Shown here: piece by piece, positions 14,211-22,982 of the stretch
Position numbering within the stretch: position 1 is the stretch's first letter
Layout: each line of letters opens with the position of its first letter
DNA from: an uncultured Lachnospiraceae bacterium
GTDB lineage: Bacteria; Bacillota; Clostridia; Lachnospirales; Lachnospiraceae
DNA: 64,000 nt
Direction: 5' to 3'
Assembly (NCBI GenBank): GCA_934309145.1
Contig: CAKRCW010000002.1
Location: forward strand, 124,001-188,000
Translations under genes and position numbers: made by a program
Notes under the pieces: model-generated
Seen by the model: only the letters and a program-made list of their open reading frames with translations
What the model was told of the DNA's origin: nothing
Databases searched by the model: none

Positions 14211-14948
14211 TCACAGATATTCTATACCCATCAGTGTAAGACCGCAAGCCTCTGCCTTTGGTCCTGCCTTTGCGCGGTCACACGCATCTAATATCTCCTT
14301 GACATACTCAGGCTCATACATTCCCATTCCACACTTAAGCAAAGTTCCCATGATAATTCTTACCATATTATACAGGAAACCTGTACCTTTAATTCTCATG
14401 GTTATCATGTTTCCCTCCTTGAAGAAGGATATCTCGGTGACAGTCCTCACGGTACTCTCAACCTGAGTTCTCGGAGTACAAAATGACTTAAAATCGTGCT
14501 CCCCCACAAGGTACGCTGCTGCCTTCTCCATCCTCTCGATATCAATATTAAAATACACAAATTTAGAATAAAGTCTGACCAGTGGATTAGGAAATCTGTC
14601 ATTCCATATCCTGTATTCATAAGTCTTTATTGTATCACAATATCTCGGATGAAAATCATCAGCGACCTGACAGGAATTAGTTATCCTTATATCATCAGGA
14701 AGCTTTTGATTTAAGGCAAATGAAATCTTCTCCGCTGGTATTCTTGTCTCCGTATCAAACACTGCGACATTTCCAAGCGCATGAACGCCCGAATCTGTAC
14801 GACTTGCACCGATTACCTTTATTTCCTCACCGAGAAGCCTTGTAAGCTCCCTGTTTATGACCTCTTCTATTGTTATCCCATTATTCTGTATCTGCCATCC
14901 ACAATAATTTGTTCCATCATAAGCTATCGTTAATTTTACTCTCTTCAT
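14211..14948 (-). CDS. truA: tRNA pseudouridine(38-40) synthase TruA
   Basis: The 245-residue protein has the TruA start VKLTIAYDGTNYCGWQIQ and the catalytic motif GASRTDSGVHALGN with Asp52. The C-terminal half has FLYNMVRIIMGTL. It isomerises uridines 38-40 in the tRNA anticodon arm. GGAAGG precedes the ATG. It follows ecfT by 27 nt, the order ecfA-ecfT-truA-rplM-rpsI being common in Firmicutes. Confidence 0.97.
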   Translation of the reverse strand: MKRVKLTIAYDGTNYCGWQIQNNGITIEEVINRELTRLLGEEIKVIGASRTDSGVHALGNVAVFDTETRIPAEKISFALNQKLPDDIRITNSCQVADDFHPRYCDTIKTYEYRIWNDRFPNPLVRLYSKFVYFNIDIERMEKAAAYLVGEHDFKSFCTPRTQVESTVRTVTEISFFKEGNMITMRIKGTGFLYNMVRIIMGTLLKCGMGMYEPEYVKEILDACDRAKAGPKAEACGLTLMGIEYL

Positions 14949-14975
14949 GTAATATATCCTTCCAAATGTTTATCA

Positions 14976-15755
14976 TCAAAATGCAACAGCCAGCCATATA
15001 CACGCCGCTGTTAATATTATAAGCACAATATAAACTATTACGTCCCAACCCTTATACACCAGAGGATTAAGCTTTGTTCTTCCTTTTCCACCAGTGTAAC
15101 ATCTTGCATCCATCGCATCACCCAGATTGCCAGCTCTGTCTATCGAATTCTGAAACAACGGAACGATAACCGTACTAAGACTCTTTGCTCTCTTGACCAA
15201 GCCTCCACTGTGAAAATTCGCTCCTCTTGCCTCCTGAGCTCTCATTATTCGCGACAGCTCCTCAGATAGCACAGATACAAAACGAAGGGCAATAGTAATT
15301 GACATAGCAACATTTCCACTCAAATGAAAGCATTTTTCCAAACCGTCAGTAAGCTCGGTTGGCGTTGTAGTATACATAAGAATGGATGACATAAATATTA
15401 TAAGCAGCATTCTTAAAAATACATATAGTGCCTTAACAAGTCCGGCGTCAGTAATCTGGATAAATCCCAGCTTTACAAGAACATTTCCATATGTCGTAAA
15501 TATATTTAAAGCCGAGCACACTAATATAAATAAGATAACCGGCTTAGTTCCCTTTAAAAGATGTCTGAATGGCACTTTCGACAGAAAAAGTGTAACTGCA
15601 AATACTATTGCAAGCAACCCAAACAGCATAGCATTTCTATCTATAAGCGATAAAATTATATATATAATTGTAAATCTTATCTTTACACGGGAATCCAGTC
15701 TGTGCACAAATGAGTCTGTGCTGTAATACTGTCCTATCGTGATATCCCTAAGCAT
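14976..15755 (-). CDS. ecfT: ECF transporter transmembrane subunit EcfT
   Basis: The 259-residue membrane protein begins ITIGQYYSTDSFVHRLDSRV, the usual EcfT N-terminus. Its cytoplasmic coupling helices carry the two Ala-Arg-Gly-type motifs RAQEARGANF and MDARCYTGG, through which EcfT contacts the ATPases. ECF complexes import vitamins and metal ions using interchangeable S components. It starts 3 nt after the stop of the fused ATPase gene. Confidence 0.95.
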   Translation of the reverse strand: MLRDITIGQYYSTDSFVHRLDSRVKIRFTIIYIILSLIDRNAMLFGLLAIVFAVTLFLSKVPFRHLLKGTKPVILFILVCSALNIFTTYGNVLVKLGFIQITDAGLVKALYVFLRMLLIIFMSSILMYTTTPTELTDGLEKCFHLSGNVAMSITIALRFVSVLSEELSRIMRAQEARGANFHSGGLVKRAKSLSTVIVPLFQNSIDRAGNLGDAMDARCYTGGKGRTKLNPLVYKGWDVIVYIVLIILTAACIWLAVAF

Positions 15756-15758
15756 ATC

Positions 15759-17561
15759 CTATATATTCCTCCTGATTGCTCTCACAATTTCATCAAGTCC
15801 TGCCTCGTTACTCCAACGCCTGCCATTATCTGTATCACATACCGGAATGCAAGACACAGGCAATCCATTTTTCCTTAATGCGACGAGTAATCTCATCATA
15901 AACGGAATACTCTCACTCTTATCACTTAACCTGTAAAAAACAAGTGGCGGATATCCCTCACCTATATTTACTCCCTTATCAAGCATAATGAGTCTGTCAG
16001 CATATTCCGCGACAGCTTCCACGTCATGGCTTATAGTAATTATAGTTATGCCGGCATCTCTGTGAAGTATATCTATAATTTGCAGCATTTCTTTTTTTCC
16101 ACACGGATCTAAGCCCGCTGTCGGCTCATCTAATATCAGATATTCAGGCTTCATTGCCAAAACTCCCGCAAGTGCCACGCGCCTTTTTTGTCCACCCGAT
16201 AATTTATTTACCGGAATATCATATACATCCTGTGGCAATCCGACTAACTCTATTGCCTCATATGCCCGTTTTTCTGCCTCAACCTCTGATACTCCTATAT
16301 TTCTCGGTCCAAATACGACGTCCTCGTATACATTTCTTGCAAATAGCTGCTGCTCAGGGTACTGGAATACATAACCTATCTTGCACCTTAAAGACTGCTT
16401 ATCCGTTGTTCTGTCATTTACATCGACACCATCAACATACACATTTCCACTGTCAGGCTTTATAAATCCCGGTATCATCTGTAAAAGTGTGGATTTGCCA
16501 GCACCGGTTTTACCCATTATTGCCACATATTCACCCTTATTTATAGTGAGTGAGATATCCTTTATTGTCAGCTTTTCTCCATACGAAAATGAAACCTTAT
16601 CAAAGATAATAGCATTTACGGGATTGGTTTTTATGTGATTTAACTCCACCTCCGGCATAGCAACATCCTTCCAGAAAAGCTCAGGATGCTCCACCTTTAT
16701 ACGCTCTGCAAGTGCATGAACACTGTAAAGCTCAGGTGTTCTGATTACTTTTTGGTCGTACAGATATCTGGCTGCCTTGACTGCCATCGGACACTCAAGC
16801 CCGTAATTCTCTAACTTCTCCTCGTTGGCAAATATCTGTTCCTTTCTCCCCTGCATAACCATCTTGCCTTTATCCATAACATATATTCGGTCTGCAAGAA
16901 GTGCTTCCTCCATAATATGAGTGATAAGTATAACAGTAATATTATCCTTCTCGTTAAGCTCCTTCATTTTGGCAAGAATGTCCCATCTGGATTCCGTATC
17001 TAACATACTTGTCGACTCATCAAGAACTATACACAAGGGCTTCATGGCAAGCACACCTGCTATTGCCACCTTCTGTTTTTCGCCACCCGATAGCTGATTT
17101 ATCCTCTTTTTTGCAATCTCCATCTCATCCGTTTTTCCGTCTGCTCTTCTTATCGAAAGACCAACACGTTTTATGGAATCAAGCACCCGCTCCCACAGCT
17201 TATTATGTGCAACCCCGATATTCTCCGCACCAAATGCCACATCTTCAGCGACAATACTTCCTATAAGCTGGTCATCCGGATTCTGAAATACCATACCGAC
17301 TTTTTTTCTGACAGCTGATATATTGTCCTCATCTGTAGCGTCTATTCCATCTATTATAACTGTTCCCTCTATCGGCACTAAAAGTCTGTTCAGTATCTTT
17401 GCAAATGTACTCTTTCCCGAACCATTTCTTCCTACTATAGCTATAAATTCGCCTTTTTTTGCATCAAAATTAATCCCACGGATAGCATTTATCATCTCCG
17501 TAAGATTACCCTCGTCATCACGGTCAAAATATTCAAATTCCATATCCCGTATTTTAATCAT
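15759..17561 (-). CDS. Fused EcfA1-EcfA2 double ATPase of the ECF transporter
   Basis: The 600-residue polypeptide contains two complete ABC ATPase domains, normally encoded by separate ecfA1 and ecfA2 genes. The first (about 1-250) has GRNGSGKS at 44-51, LSGGEKQKVAIAGVLAM and VLDESTSMLD. The second (about 315-560) has GKTGAGKS, LSGGQKRRVALAGVLAM and LDEPTAGLDP. A 60-residue linker joins them, and a short C-terminal extension ends EIVRAIRRNI. Both domains look catalytically intact. Together with EcfT they form the energy module. GGAGA precedes the ATG, which overlaps the exonuclease stop by 8 nt. Confidence 0.93.
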   Translation of the reverse strand: MIKIRDMEFEYFDRDDEGNLTEMINAIRGINFDAKKGEFIAIVGRNGSGKSTFAKILNRLLVPIEGTVIIDGIDATDEDNISAVRKKVGMVFQNPDDQLIGSIVAEDVAFGAENIGVAHNKLWERVLDSIKRVGLSIRRADGKTDEMEIAKKRINQLSGGEKQKVAIAGVLAMKPLCIVLDESTSMLDTESRWDILAKMKELNEKDNITVILITHIMEEALLADRIYVMDKGKMVMQGRKEQIFANEEKLENYGLECPMAVKAARYLYDQKVIRTPELYSVHALAERIKVEHPELFWKDVAMPEVELNHIKTNPVNAIIFDKVSFSYGEKLTIKDISLTINKGEYVAIMGKTGAGKSTLLQMIPGFIKPDSGNVYVDGVDVNDRTTDKQSLRCKIGYVFQYPEQQLFARNVYEDVVFGPRNIGVSEVEAEKRAYEAIELVGLPQDVYDIPVNKLSGGQKRRVALAGVLAMKPEYLILDEPTAGLDPCGKKEMLQIIDILHRDAGITIITISHDVEAVAEYADRLIMLDKGVNIGEGYPPLVFYRLSDKSESIPFMMRLLVALRKNGLPVSCIPVCDTDNGRRWSNEAGLDEIVRAIRRNI

Positions 17562-18228
17562 TATCTACATTCTCCGTGTATCTGCATGACGGAAATCCCA
17601 TACAGCCCCAGAATTCTCCATATCTTCCATTTCTGCGTTTCATAATATTGCCACACTTAGGGCATTTCTTTGCCTCAGCAGAAGGCTCTTCGGCAAGCAT
17701 AAGCTCATAGCATTTCTGGTTCATAATGCAATCTGCCAACGCTCTGTGTGCTCCCTCTGTGCTGATACTGTAATGTGCAGCTAAATCCACCAGACGATGA
17801 TGTGCCAGCTCCGGAAGCTTCTGCCTGGACATAGGCAGAGTGTCAACATAATCATTTGTGACTGTCTCACCATACAAATGCTCAGCAACCTTCCACAAAT
17901 ATTTCATATCAAAGTTATTTATATTGTGACCTATAAGTATCTCGTCACCTACAAAATCCATAAACAAAGGAAATACTTCCCCTATACACGGCATATCTGC
18001 CACCATCTCATCTGTTATTCCATTAACTGCTGTTGCAGCAGATGGTATCTCACATTCAGGATTAACAAGAGTACTAAATGTATCTACTATCTCATGGTTT
18101 GACACCTTTACTGCTGATATCTCTATAATTGAATTCCTTCTGGGACTTGTACCCGTTGTCTCCAAATCATATACCACATAGCTTGAAGGGTATTCCTTTA
18201 TCAGTTTTCCTCTATTGTTGCCAAGCAT
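17554..18228 (-). CDS. DnaQ-like 3'-5' exonuclease with C-terminal zinc ribbon
   Basis: The 224-residue protein has the DEDDh exonuclease motifs: Exo I in VVYDLETTGTSPRRNSIIEI, Exo II in LIGHNINNFDMKYL and Exo III in HRALADCIMNQ. The C-terminal 35 residues form a topoisomerase-type zinc ribbon: CPKCG, then FWGCMGFPSC. The combination suggests a nuclease that binds single-stranded DNA through the ribbon. It overlaps ecfA by 8 nt and follows the thioesterase by 13 nt. Confidence 0.88.
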   Translation of the reverse strand: MLGNNRGKLIKEYPSSYVVYDLETTGTSPRRNSIIEISAVKVSNHEIVDTFSTLVNPECEIPSAATAVNGITDEMVADMPCIGEVFPLFMDFVGDEILIGHNINNFDMKYLWKVAEHLYGETVTNDYVDTLPMSRQKLPELAHHRLVDLAAHYSISTEGAHRALADCIMNQKCYELMLAEEPSAEAKKCPKCGNIMKRRNGRYGEFWGCMGFPSCRYTENVDND

Positions 18229-18241
18229 ATACTACTCCATT

Positions 18242-18745
18242 CTAAACAAACACTATCTCTTTTACGTCATCCTCAATCAGATAAGGCATCTCCTCATGTG
18301 CTGACGCATTCTCAGCAATCTGGCTTACGGACAGCTTTATGTAATTGACTGTTCCTGCTGCAAGCTTATTGCCATGTATATCCATGATTTCTGCCTCTGT
18401 GACACAGAATTTCGGTGTATCTCTGACTATAATGCCTCTGCCAATCAAAGGCTCACAATACGGAACAGGCTTGTGGTACTTCGTGTCAAGTGACATTGTA
18501 ACTCCGAAGCTCTCCTCACTTAGTTCTTTTGCCCACAATGCTCTGAGCCCCATCTCATCAAGCATTGCAGTTATAAGTCCGCCATGTACTCTTCCAGGAT
18601 AGCTCTGGTGCTGTTCCCTGTACTGAAATAACGTCATAACGCTTCCATCTTCCATATTATAAAATGGTGCCTTCACACCATACTCATTATCTAAACCACA
18701 TATAATACACATTCTGCTGTTTTTCTGCTTTCCTATTACCTTCAT
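18242..18745 (-). CDS. PaaI-type hotdog-fold thioesterase
   Basis: The 167-residue protein has the hotdog-fold core with GRVHGGLITAMLDEMGLRAL, equivalent to the PaaI family active-site helix, followed by TMSLDTKYHKPVPYCEPL. Members hydrolyse acyl-CoA or related thioesters. The substrate cannot be told. GGAGG precedes the ATG. The N-terminal CIICG may be a metal site but is short. Confidence 0.8.
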   Translation of the reverse strand: MKVIGKQKNSRMCIICGLDNEYGVKAPFYNMEDGSVMTLFQYREQHQSYPGRVHGGLITAMLDEMGLRALWAKELSEESFGVTMSLDTKYHKPVPYCEPLIGRGIIVRDTPKFCVTEAEIMDIHGNKLAAGTVNYIKLSVSQIAENASAHEEMPYLIEDDVKEIVFV

Positions 18746-19074
18746 ATCTTCCTCCGAATTCTAGTCATCATTATTTCTAATATAACATAATGATTACATA
18801 CTTTCTATAGTATAAATACATAAGTTTCAGTCAAGTAATCGCTGTCATGTTTCTTGCCCTGACGCTTTCCCTCTCCGGATGATGGTTCCATTACGAGACC
18901 ATCATCCGGAGAGGGAAAGCATCAGGGCAAGAAACATGACAGCGATTACTTGACTGAAACTACATAACTATTTTTCTTTTATATAAATCTTTTATATGGT
19001 ATTATATAAAGAAGAAATATCATAACAAATATTAAATATGCGCAGCATTTTATATATGTATTTAGGAGGTACAA
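18746..19074. other. Divergent intergenic region holding a large inverted repeat
   Basis: Between the divergent thioesterase and focA-like genes, the only notable content is the 139-bp inverted repeat at 18823-18961 and AT-rich flanks, which presumably contain both promoters. Confidence 0.6.
18823..18961. repeat. 139-bp near-perfect inverted repeat (MITE-like element)
   Basis: Two 64-bp arms (18823-18886 and 18898-18961) are complementary at 63 positions around an 11-nt loop. The single mismatch would be a G-U pair in RNA read from the minus strand. It is much GC-richer than its surroundings. The outer 17 bases recur at the right end of the window (63984-64000, one mismatch), so it is a dispersed element. 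It lies between divergent genes and is not a terminator. Confidence 0.85.
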
Positions 19075-19917
19075 ATGCATTCACCACTGGAAATAGCTAA
19101 GAATTATATAGAAATTGGTATACATAAGACCATGCTTTCAGCATTTAAGATGGTTCTGCTTGGAATTTATGCAGGACTCTTTATATCATTTGCAGGCATT
19201 GCCTCAACCACAGCGTCGAGCACTATCGCCGCAGCTTCTGTGGCAAAGCTTGTAGGCGCTATAGTTTTCCCGGCAGGAATGGCTATGGTTTTAATTGCCG
19301 GAAGCGAATTATTTACGGGCAATAATCTCATTATCATCTCTGTACTTGAGCGAAAGGTAAAGCTACACAAAATGCTTAAAAACTGGTTTTTTGTTTATAT
19401 TGGTAACTTTATCGGAGCATTAATAGTTGCTCTCCTTGTAACCTTTGGACATACACCTGATTTGTTCGGCAAGGAGCTTGCTCAGGCAATCGTAAATGCG
19501 GGAGCTGCCCGTACAGCACTCTCCTTCGGAGACAGCTTCATCAGAGGAATTCTATGCAATATCCTTGTGTGCATAGCAGTATGGATGGCTGTTGCTGCAA
19601 AGCAGGTTCCAGGCAAGCTCTTAGTCAGCTTCTGGCCTGTCATGTTGTTTGTGTTGTGTGGCTTTGAGCACAGCGTAGCTGATATGTATTTTTGTCTCTG
19701 TGCTTTATTCACATCGCATGAATATGGTATAACCTCTGAGACTCTTACATGGACAAACTTCTTTACGCATAATTTAATTCCGGTAACCCTTGGCAATATA
19801 GTTGGTGGTGTCAGTGTCGGAATTGGTTATTGGCTTGCATATCTTCACCGCACCCCTGGTGCTCATTCATCAGTTGAGACCGAGCAGGAAGATATCGATA
19901 TTGCTGAGGAATATTAA
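19075..19917 (+). CDS. Formate/nitrite transporter family channel
   Basis: The 280-residue protein has six membrane helices in the FNT pattern: GIYAGLFISFAGIASTTASS near the first omega loop, GSELFTGNNLI, and CGFEHSVADMYF with the central histidine of the pore. FNT channels move formate, nitrite or other small anions; formate is likely in a fermenter. AGGAGG precedes the ATG. The C-terminus is acidic (EQEDIDIAEEY). Confidence 0.92.
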   Translation: MHSPLEIAKNYIEIGIHKTMLSAFKMVLLGIYAGLFISFAGIASTTASSTIAAASVAKLVGAIVFPAGMAMVLIAGSELFTGNNLIIISVLERKVKLHKMLKNWFFVYIGNFIGALIVALLVTFGHTPDLFGKELAQAIVNAGAARTALSFGDSFIRGILCNILVCIAVWMAVAAKQVPGKLLVSFWPVMLFVLCGFEHSVADMYFCLCALFTSHEYGITSETLTWTNFFTHNLIPVTLGNIVGGVSVGIGYWLAYLHRTPGAHSSVETEQEDIDIAEEY

Positions 19918-19996
19918 AGTAATTGCAATATGCATAGTGTAATGTTATATTAGCAATTCCTATATATAATAAATTTAACATCACAGGGAGGAAGAA

Positions 19997-20533
19997 ATGG
20001 ACTTTAGTTTTTATCCAAACATTAACACCAGAGTTATGGGATTTGGTGGAGTTAAGAAAACCGCTTTTAACAAAAAGCTTCTTGAAAAGGCAGAACAGAG
20101 CTGGAACATGATGTACCCAGAGGAGCTTATGAGACTTGAACAGGAAATTCCATACGCACTTGAAATATGCAATTCTCTAGTTACACCTACAGCTATTTGC
20201 ATTTATCAGAGCCATACATTTACAGTAGTTCCTGTAAGAGATGTAATATGGTTCTATGGTCACATCCTTAAGCAGAGTACAAATTTTATTCCAACAACCA
20301 AGATACATACCTTATATGTAATTGACAGATATGGACATCAGTTCAGCATGGGACAGACAACAACAGTTGCTTTATCCAAGAAAACTCCGGCAGATGAGGC
20401 AATAGCTAAAATTCAAAACCTGCTATTTCCATACCGAAGGGGCATTGTCTTTGGATATTCAGAGGAATTCGCTAATATCGTTAGCAACAACCTTCCATAT
20501 GCTGTGCAGATTGTGGATGCTAATTCACAATAA
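19997..20533 (+). CDS. Unknown 178-residue protein
   Basis: I do not recognise a named family with confidence. There is no signal peptide or membrane helix. The middle (FTVVPVRDVIWFYGHILKQS and IHTLYVIDRYGHQFSMG) suggests a compact beta-rich domain with PH-like strands. The C-terminus has PYRRGIVFGYSEEFANIVSN. GGGAGG precedes the ATG. It follows the FNT gene by 79 nt on the same strand and is followed by a strong terminator, so both may share a transcript. Confidence 0.65.
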   Translation: MDFSFYPNINTRVMGFGGVKKTAFNKKLLEKAEQSWNMMYPEELMRLEQEIPYALEICNSLVTPTAICIYQSHTFTVVPVRDVIWFYGHILKQSTNFIPTTKIHTLYVIDRYGHQFSMGQTTTVALSKKTPADEAIAKIQNLLFPYRRGIVFGYSEEFANIVSNNLPYAVQIVDANSQ

Positions 20534-20540
20534 ACTATAT

Positions 20541-20597
20541 AAAACTCCTGCCAGTTGCATGTCTAGAATTATTAGACCGTAACCAGCAGGAGTTTTT
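20541..20597 (+). terminator. Intrinsic terminator after 19997-20533
   Basis: AAACTCCTGC pairs with GCAGGAGTTT, with an inner GTCTA/TAGAC stem, followed by more T residues. Confidence 0.85.
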
Positions 20598-20636
20598 ATT
20601 TATGTTTAAGAAATATACGATTTATTATTTACCGTC

Positions 20637-22169
20637 TCAATTTTTTATCTTTAATATTCTCATTGCAAGCTCCTTTGCCTCACCAAATTCTCTTGTTTTA
20701 AAATATACTAATAAACACAAAAGATTAGAGATGCACAAACAGATAATAAATTTCACAATGAGTCCTAATACTCCTCCAATACTTATAAATGTTCCAGCAA
20801 TATAAGTTATTAAGCAAACTATGGCAGTTATCACAGTATAACCAAGCATCTTAAGAATATAATCTCTCATACTTCTTTTAAATAAAACCGTAGATAAATT
20901 ATGGAAAAGCCACGGCATTCCAACACAAACTTTAGAAATAACAGTCGCCAAAAGTACTCCATATATCCCCAAAAATTGTACAAGCACTAAGTTGAGTACC
21001 AGATTTATTAAGGCTGTCACAATTGGTCTGAATCTGTCTTCGTGCCATATTCCCGCTGCATCCTTATATGTTAAAAGCAATTGATTCATTTGATCCACAA
21101 AAAAATATATTACAAAACATACAACGGCAGAGAATCCAAGCATAGAATCACGCTCACCCCTAACCCAGATTCCCATAAATGGCTGATATATAGTCAACAA
21201 ACAAGCACAGCAAATACATGTAAGCCATGTAATTATAAATGTAAGCTTATTAAAATCTCTATAATTTTTATCTCTTGATTCAACTAATATACTGTTTCCT
21301 ATTCCAGAAACACAGGAGTCAAGAACCACTTTAACCACACCTGTAACCGCTGTTAATATATAAAAATAATTTAGATATACAGCAAGAATAGATAATCCCA
21401 TATATGCTGAAATCACTATTGAATCGCAAGACGTTACTATTATATTCCCAAGCTTCATGGTAAATAAATCTTTGATTCTCTCATTAATTATATGTGTCTT
21501 TGATTTATCAAACTTTCCTATCGGCTGATAATCTGGATATAGCTTGTTCGCATAATATGCTATTATTATATTAGTAAATACCTGAGTCACTATAGCAACA
21601 ACCAGATACCAATAATAATCCTTCAAGACTATTACCATAATAAACTGAATTCCATATTGAAATGTATTTGTCACAAGCATTACTTTACTTGCAACATCAT
21701 TTCTCTGATGTGCCACTAATAGACTGTTTTTGTATGCAAAAAGCCAATAAGTCATTACAGTACATAATAAATTCAAAAGATAAACTGCATATATATTTAT
21801 ATCATTAGGTACATCTTTTTTTATAAGATATGGAATAAATGGTGTCAGAATAAGCCCAATAATTGCTATAATCGTTCCTATTATTCTATAATAAAACCTG
21901 TAAAGATTTAATAAAGCACATATTTCTGTCTTATCTTCATCAATAATAGGCTGATACATGCTATAAACCATTGCCGAACCCACACCAAGCTCTGCCAGAT
22001 TAAGCACCCATAATATAGAGCCAAATAAACTATTGAGTCCTAAATATTCCTTACCCATGTAGTACATCATGGCTGTTCTCATCAAAAATGGCATCAATAT
22101 CTGATAACCTTTTAAAAACATTCCGAATACAATATTTCTTGATGCACTTGAAACTCTGCTCTCTTGCAT
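20637..22169 (-). CDS. Polysaccharide (Wzx-like) flippase, MOP superfamily
   Basis: The 510-residue protein has about 12-14 membrane helices and the layout of O-antigen/teichoic acid flippases, beginning SSASRNIVFGMFLKGYQILM and with YLGLNSLFGSILWVLNLAEL. It would move lipid-linked saccharides across the membrane. No glycosyltransferase or polysaccharide gene is adjacent; it stands alone between rplQ and unrelated genes. Its sequence is visibly more AT-rich than the ribosomal genes, which fits horizontal acquisition. Confidence 0.85.
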   Translation of the reverse strand: MQESRVSSASRNIVFGMFLKGYQILMPFLMRTAMMYYMGKEYLGLNSLFGSILWVLNLAELGVGSAMVYSMYQPIIDEDKTEICALLNLYRFYYRIIGTIIAIIGLILTPFIPYLIKKDVPNDINIYAVYLLNLLCTVMTYWLFAYKNSLLVAHQRNDVASKVMLVTNTFQYGIQFIMVIVLKDYYWYLVVAIVTQVFTNIIIAYYANKLYPDYQPIGKFDKSKTHIINERIKDLFTMKLGNIIVTSCDSIVISAYMGLSILAVYLNYFYILTAVTGVVKVVLDSCVSGIGNSILVESRDKNYRDFNKLTFIITWLTCICCACLLTIYQPFMGIWVRGERDSMLGFSAVVCFVIYFFVDQMNQLLLTYKDAAGIWHEDRFRPIVTALINLVLNLVLVQFLGIYGVLLATVISKVCVGMPWLFHNLSTVLFKRSMRDYILKMLGYTVITAIVCLITYIAGTFISIGGVLGLIVKFIICLCISNLLCLLVYFKTREFGEAKELAMRILKIKN

Positions 22170-22280
22170 TTATACACCTCATCAGTGACAATTTAATTTA
22201 TATATATTTTCTAATTCATATATAATGTTTATCATATATTGCAATTTTTATCAATGATTTTTGATTAATTTATTGAAAAC

Positions 22281-22318
22281 AAAAAAGGACATACAGACTT
22301 AAAACCCGTATGTCCTTA
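22281..22318 (-). terminator. Terminator of the S10-spc-alpha cluster after rplQ
   Basis: On the minus strand AAGGACATAC pairs with GTATGTCCTT, followed by a run of T residues; it lies about 20 nt after the rplQ stop. Confidence 0.9.
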
Positions 22319-22339
22319 ATATTTTATAGTTATTTTAAA

Positions 22340-22876
22340 TTATACTAACTCAAGAATAACCTTCATAGCACCATCGCCACGACGCTCGCCAATCTTAACG
22401 ATTCTTGTGTATCCACCCTTACGTCCAGCATACTTTGTGCCATACTCATCGAATAACTTAGCTGTAAGGTCAACCTTCTTTGTGCCTGCCTTCTTACCAG
22501 CAGCCTCTGTAGGAACCTCAACAACTGGGTAAAGAACCTTGAGCATCTGTCTTCTAGCATGAAGTCTTGAAGGCTGATCCTTCTTAACCTTCTTCTCTAC
22601 CTCATCATACTGAGTTACCTTCTTGCCGTCAACAACTTCCTTGATTCTCTTGCCATCTTTGTCCTTCTTAGCAACCTTAGCTGTTACAGTAACCTCATCA
22701 TAGTTATCCTTTTCCTTTACAGCTAATGTGATAAGATGCTCAGCAATCTTGCGAACTTCCTTTGCTCTTGCCTCAGTAGTCTCAATCTTACCATGATACA
22801 ATAACTGAGTTACCTGATTACGAAGTAATGCTATTCTCTGATCTGATTTCTTTCCAAGTTTTCTATACATTGCCAT
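22340..22876 (-). CDS. rplQ: 50S ribosomal protein L17, extended form
   Basis: The 178-residue protein begins MAMYRKLGKKSDQRIALLRN, the usual L17 N-terminus. The ATG at 22876 lies nine bases after GGAGG; an upstream in-frame start lacks a site. Typical L17 is about 115-130 residues. The extra length comes from a charged segment after residue 60 (VAKKDKDGKRIKEVVDGKKV) and an AAGKKAGTKK stretch. The C-terminal GGYTRIVKIGERRGDGA is standard. It is the last gene of the alpha operon. Confidence 0.96.
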   Translation of the reverse strand: MAMYRKLGKKSDQRIALLRNQVTQLLYHGKIETTEARAKEVRKIAEHLITLAVKEKDNYDEVTVTAKVAKKDKDGKRIKEVVDGKKVTQYDEVEKKVKKDQPSRLHARRQMLKVLYPVVEVPTEAAGKKAGTKKVDLTAKLFDEYGTKYAGRKGGYTRIVKIGERRGDGAMKVILELV

Positions 22877-22982
22877 TTTAATTTTCCTCCTTACCCAATT
22901 TCGCATACATATTGTTGCGTTCTCTCTGGGTCTTCACTGTGCTTACTATTATTCAGCGTGAGTGGTGACAGTTTGTCCGAGA

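Noticed and set aside
18823..18961. Large hairpin considered as a transcription terminator
   Set aside because: It lies between divergent genes, has no T-run, and its arms are far longer than terminator stems.
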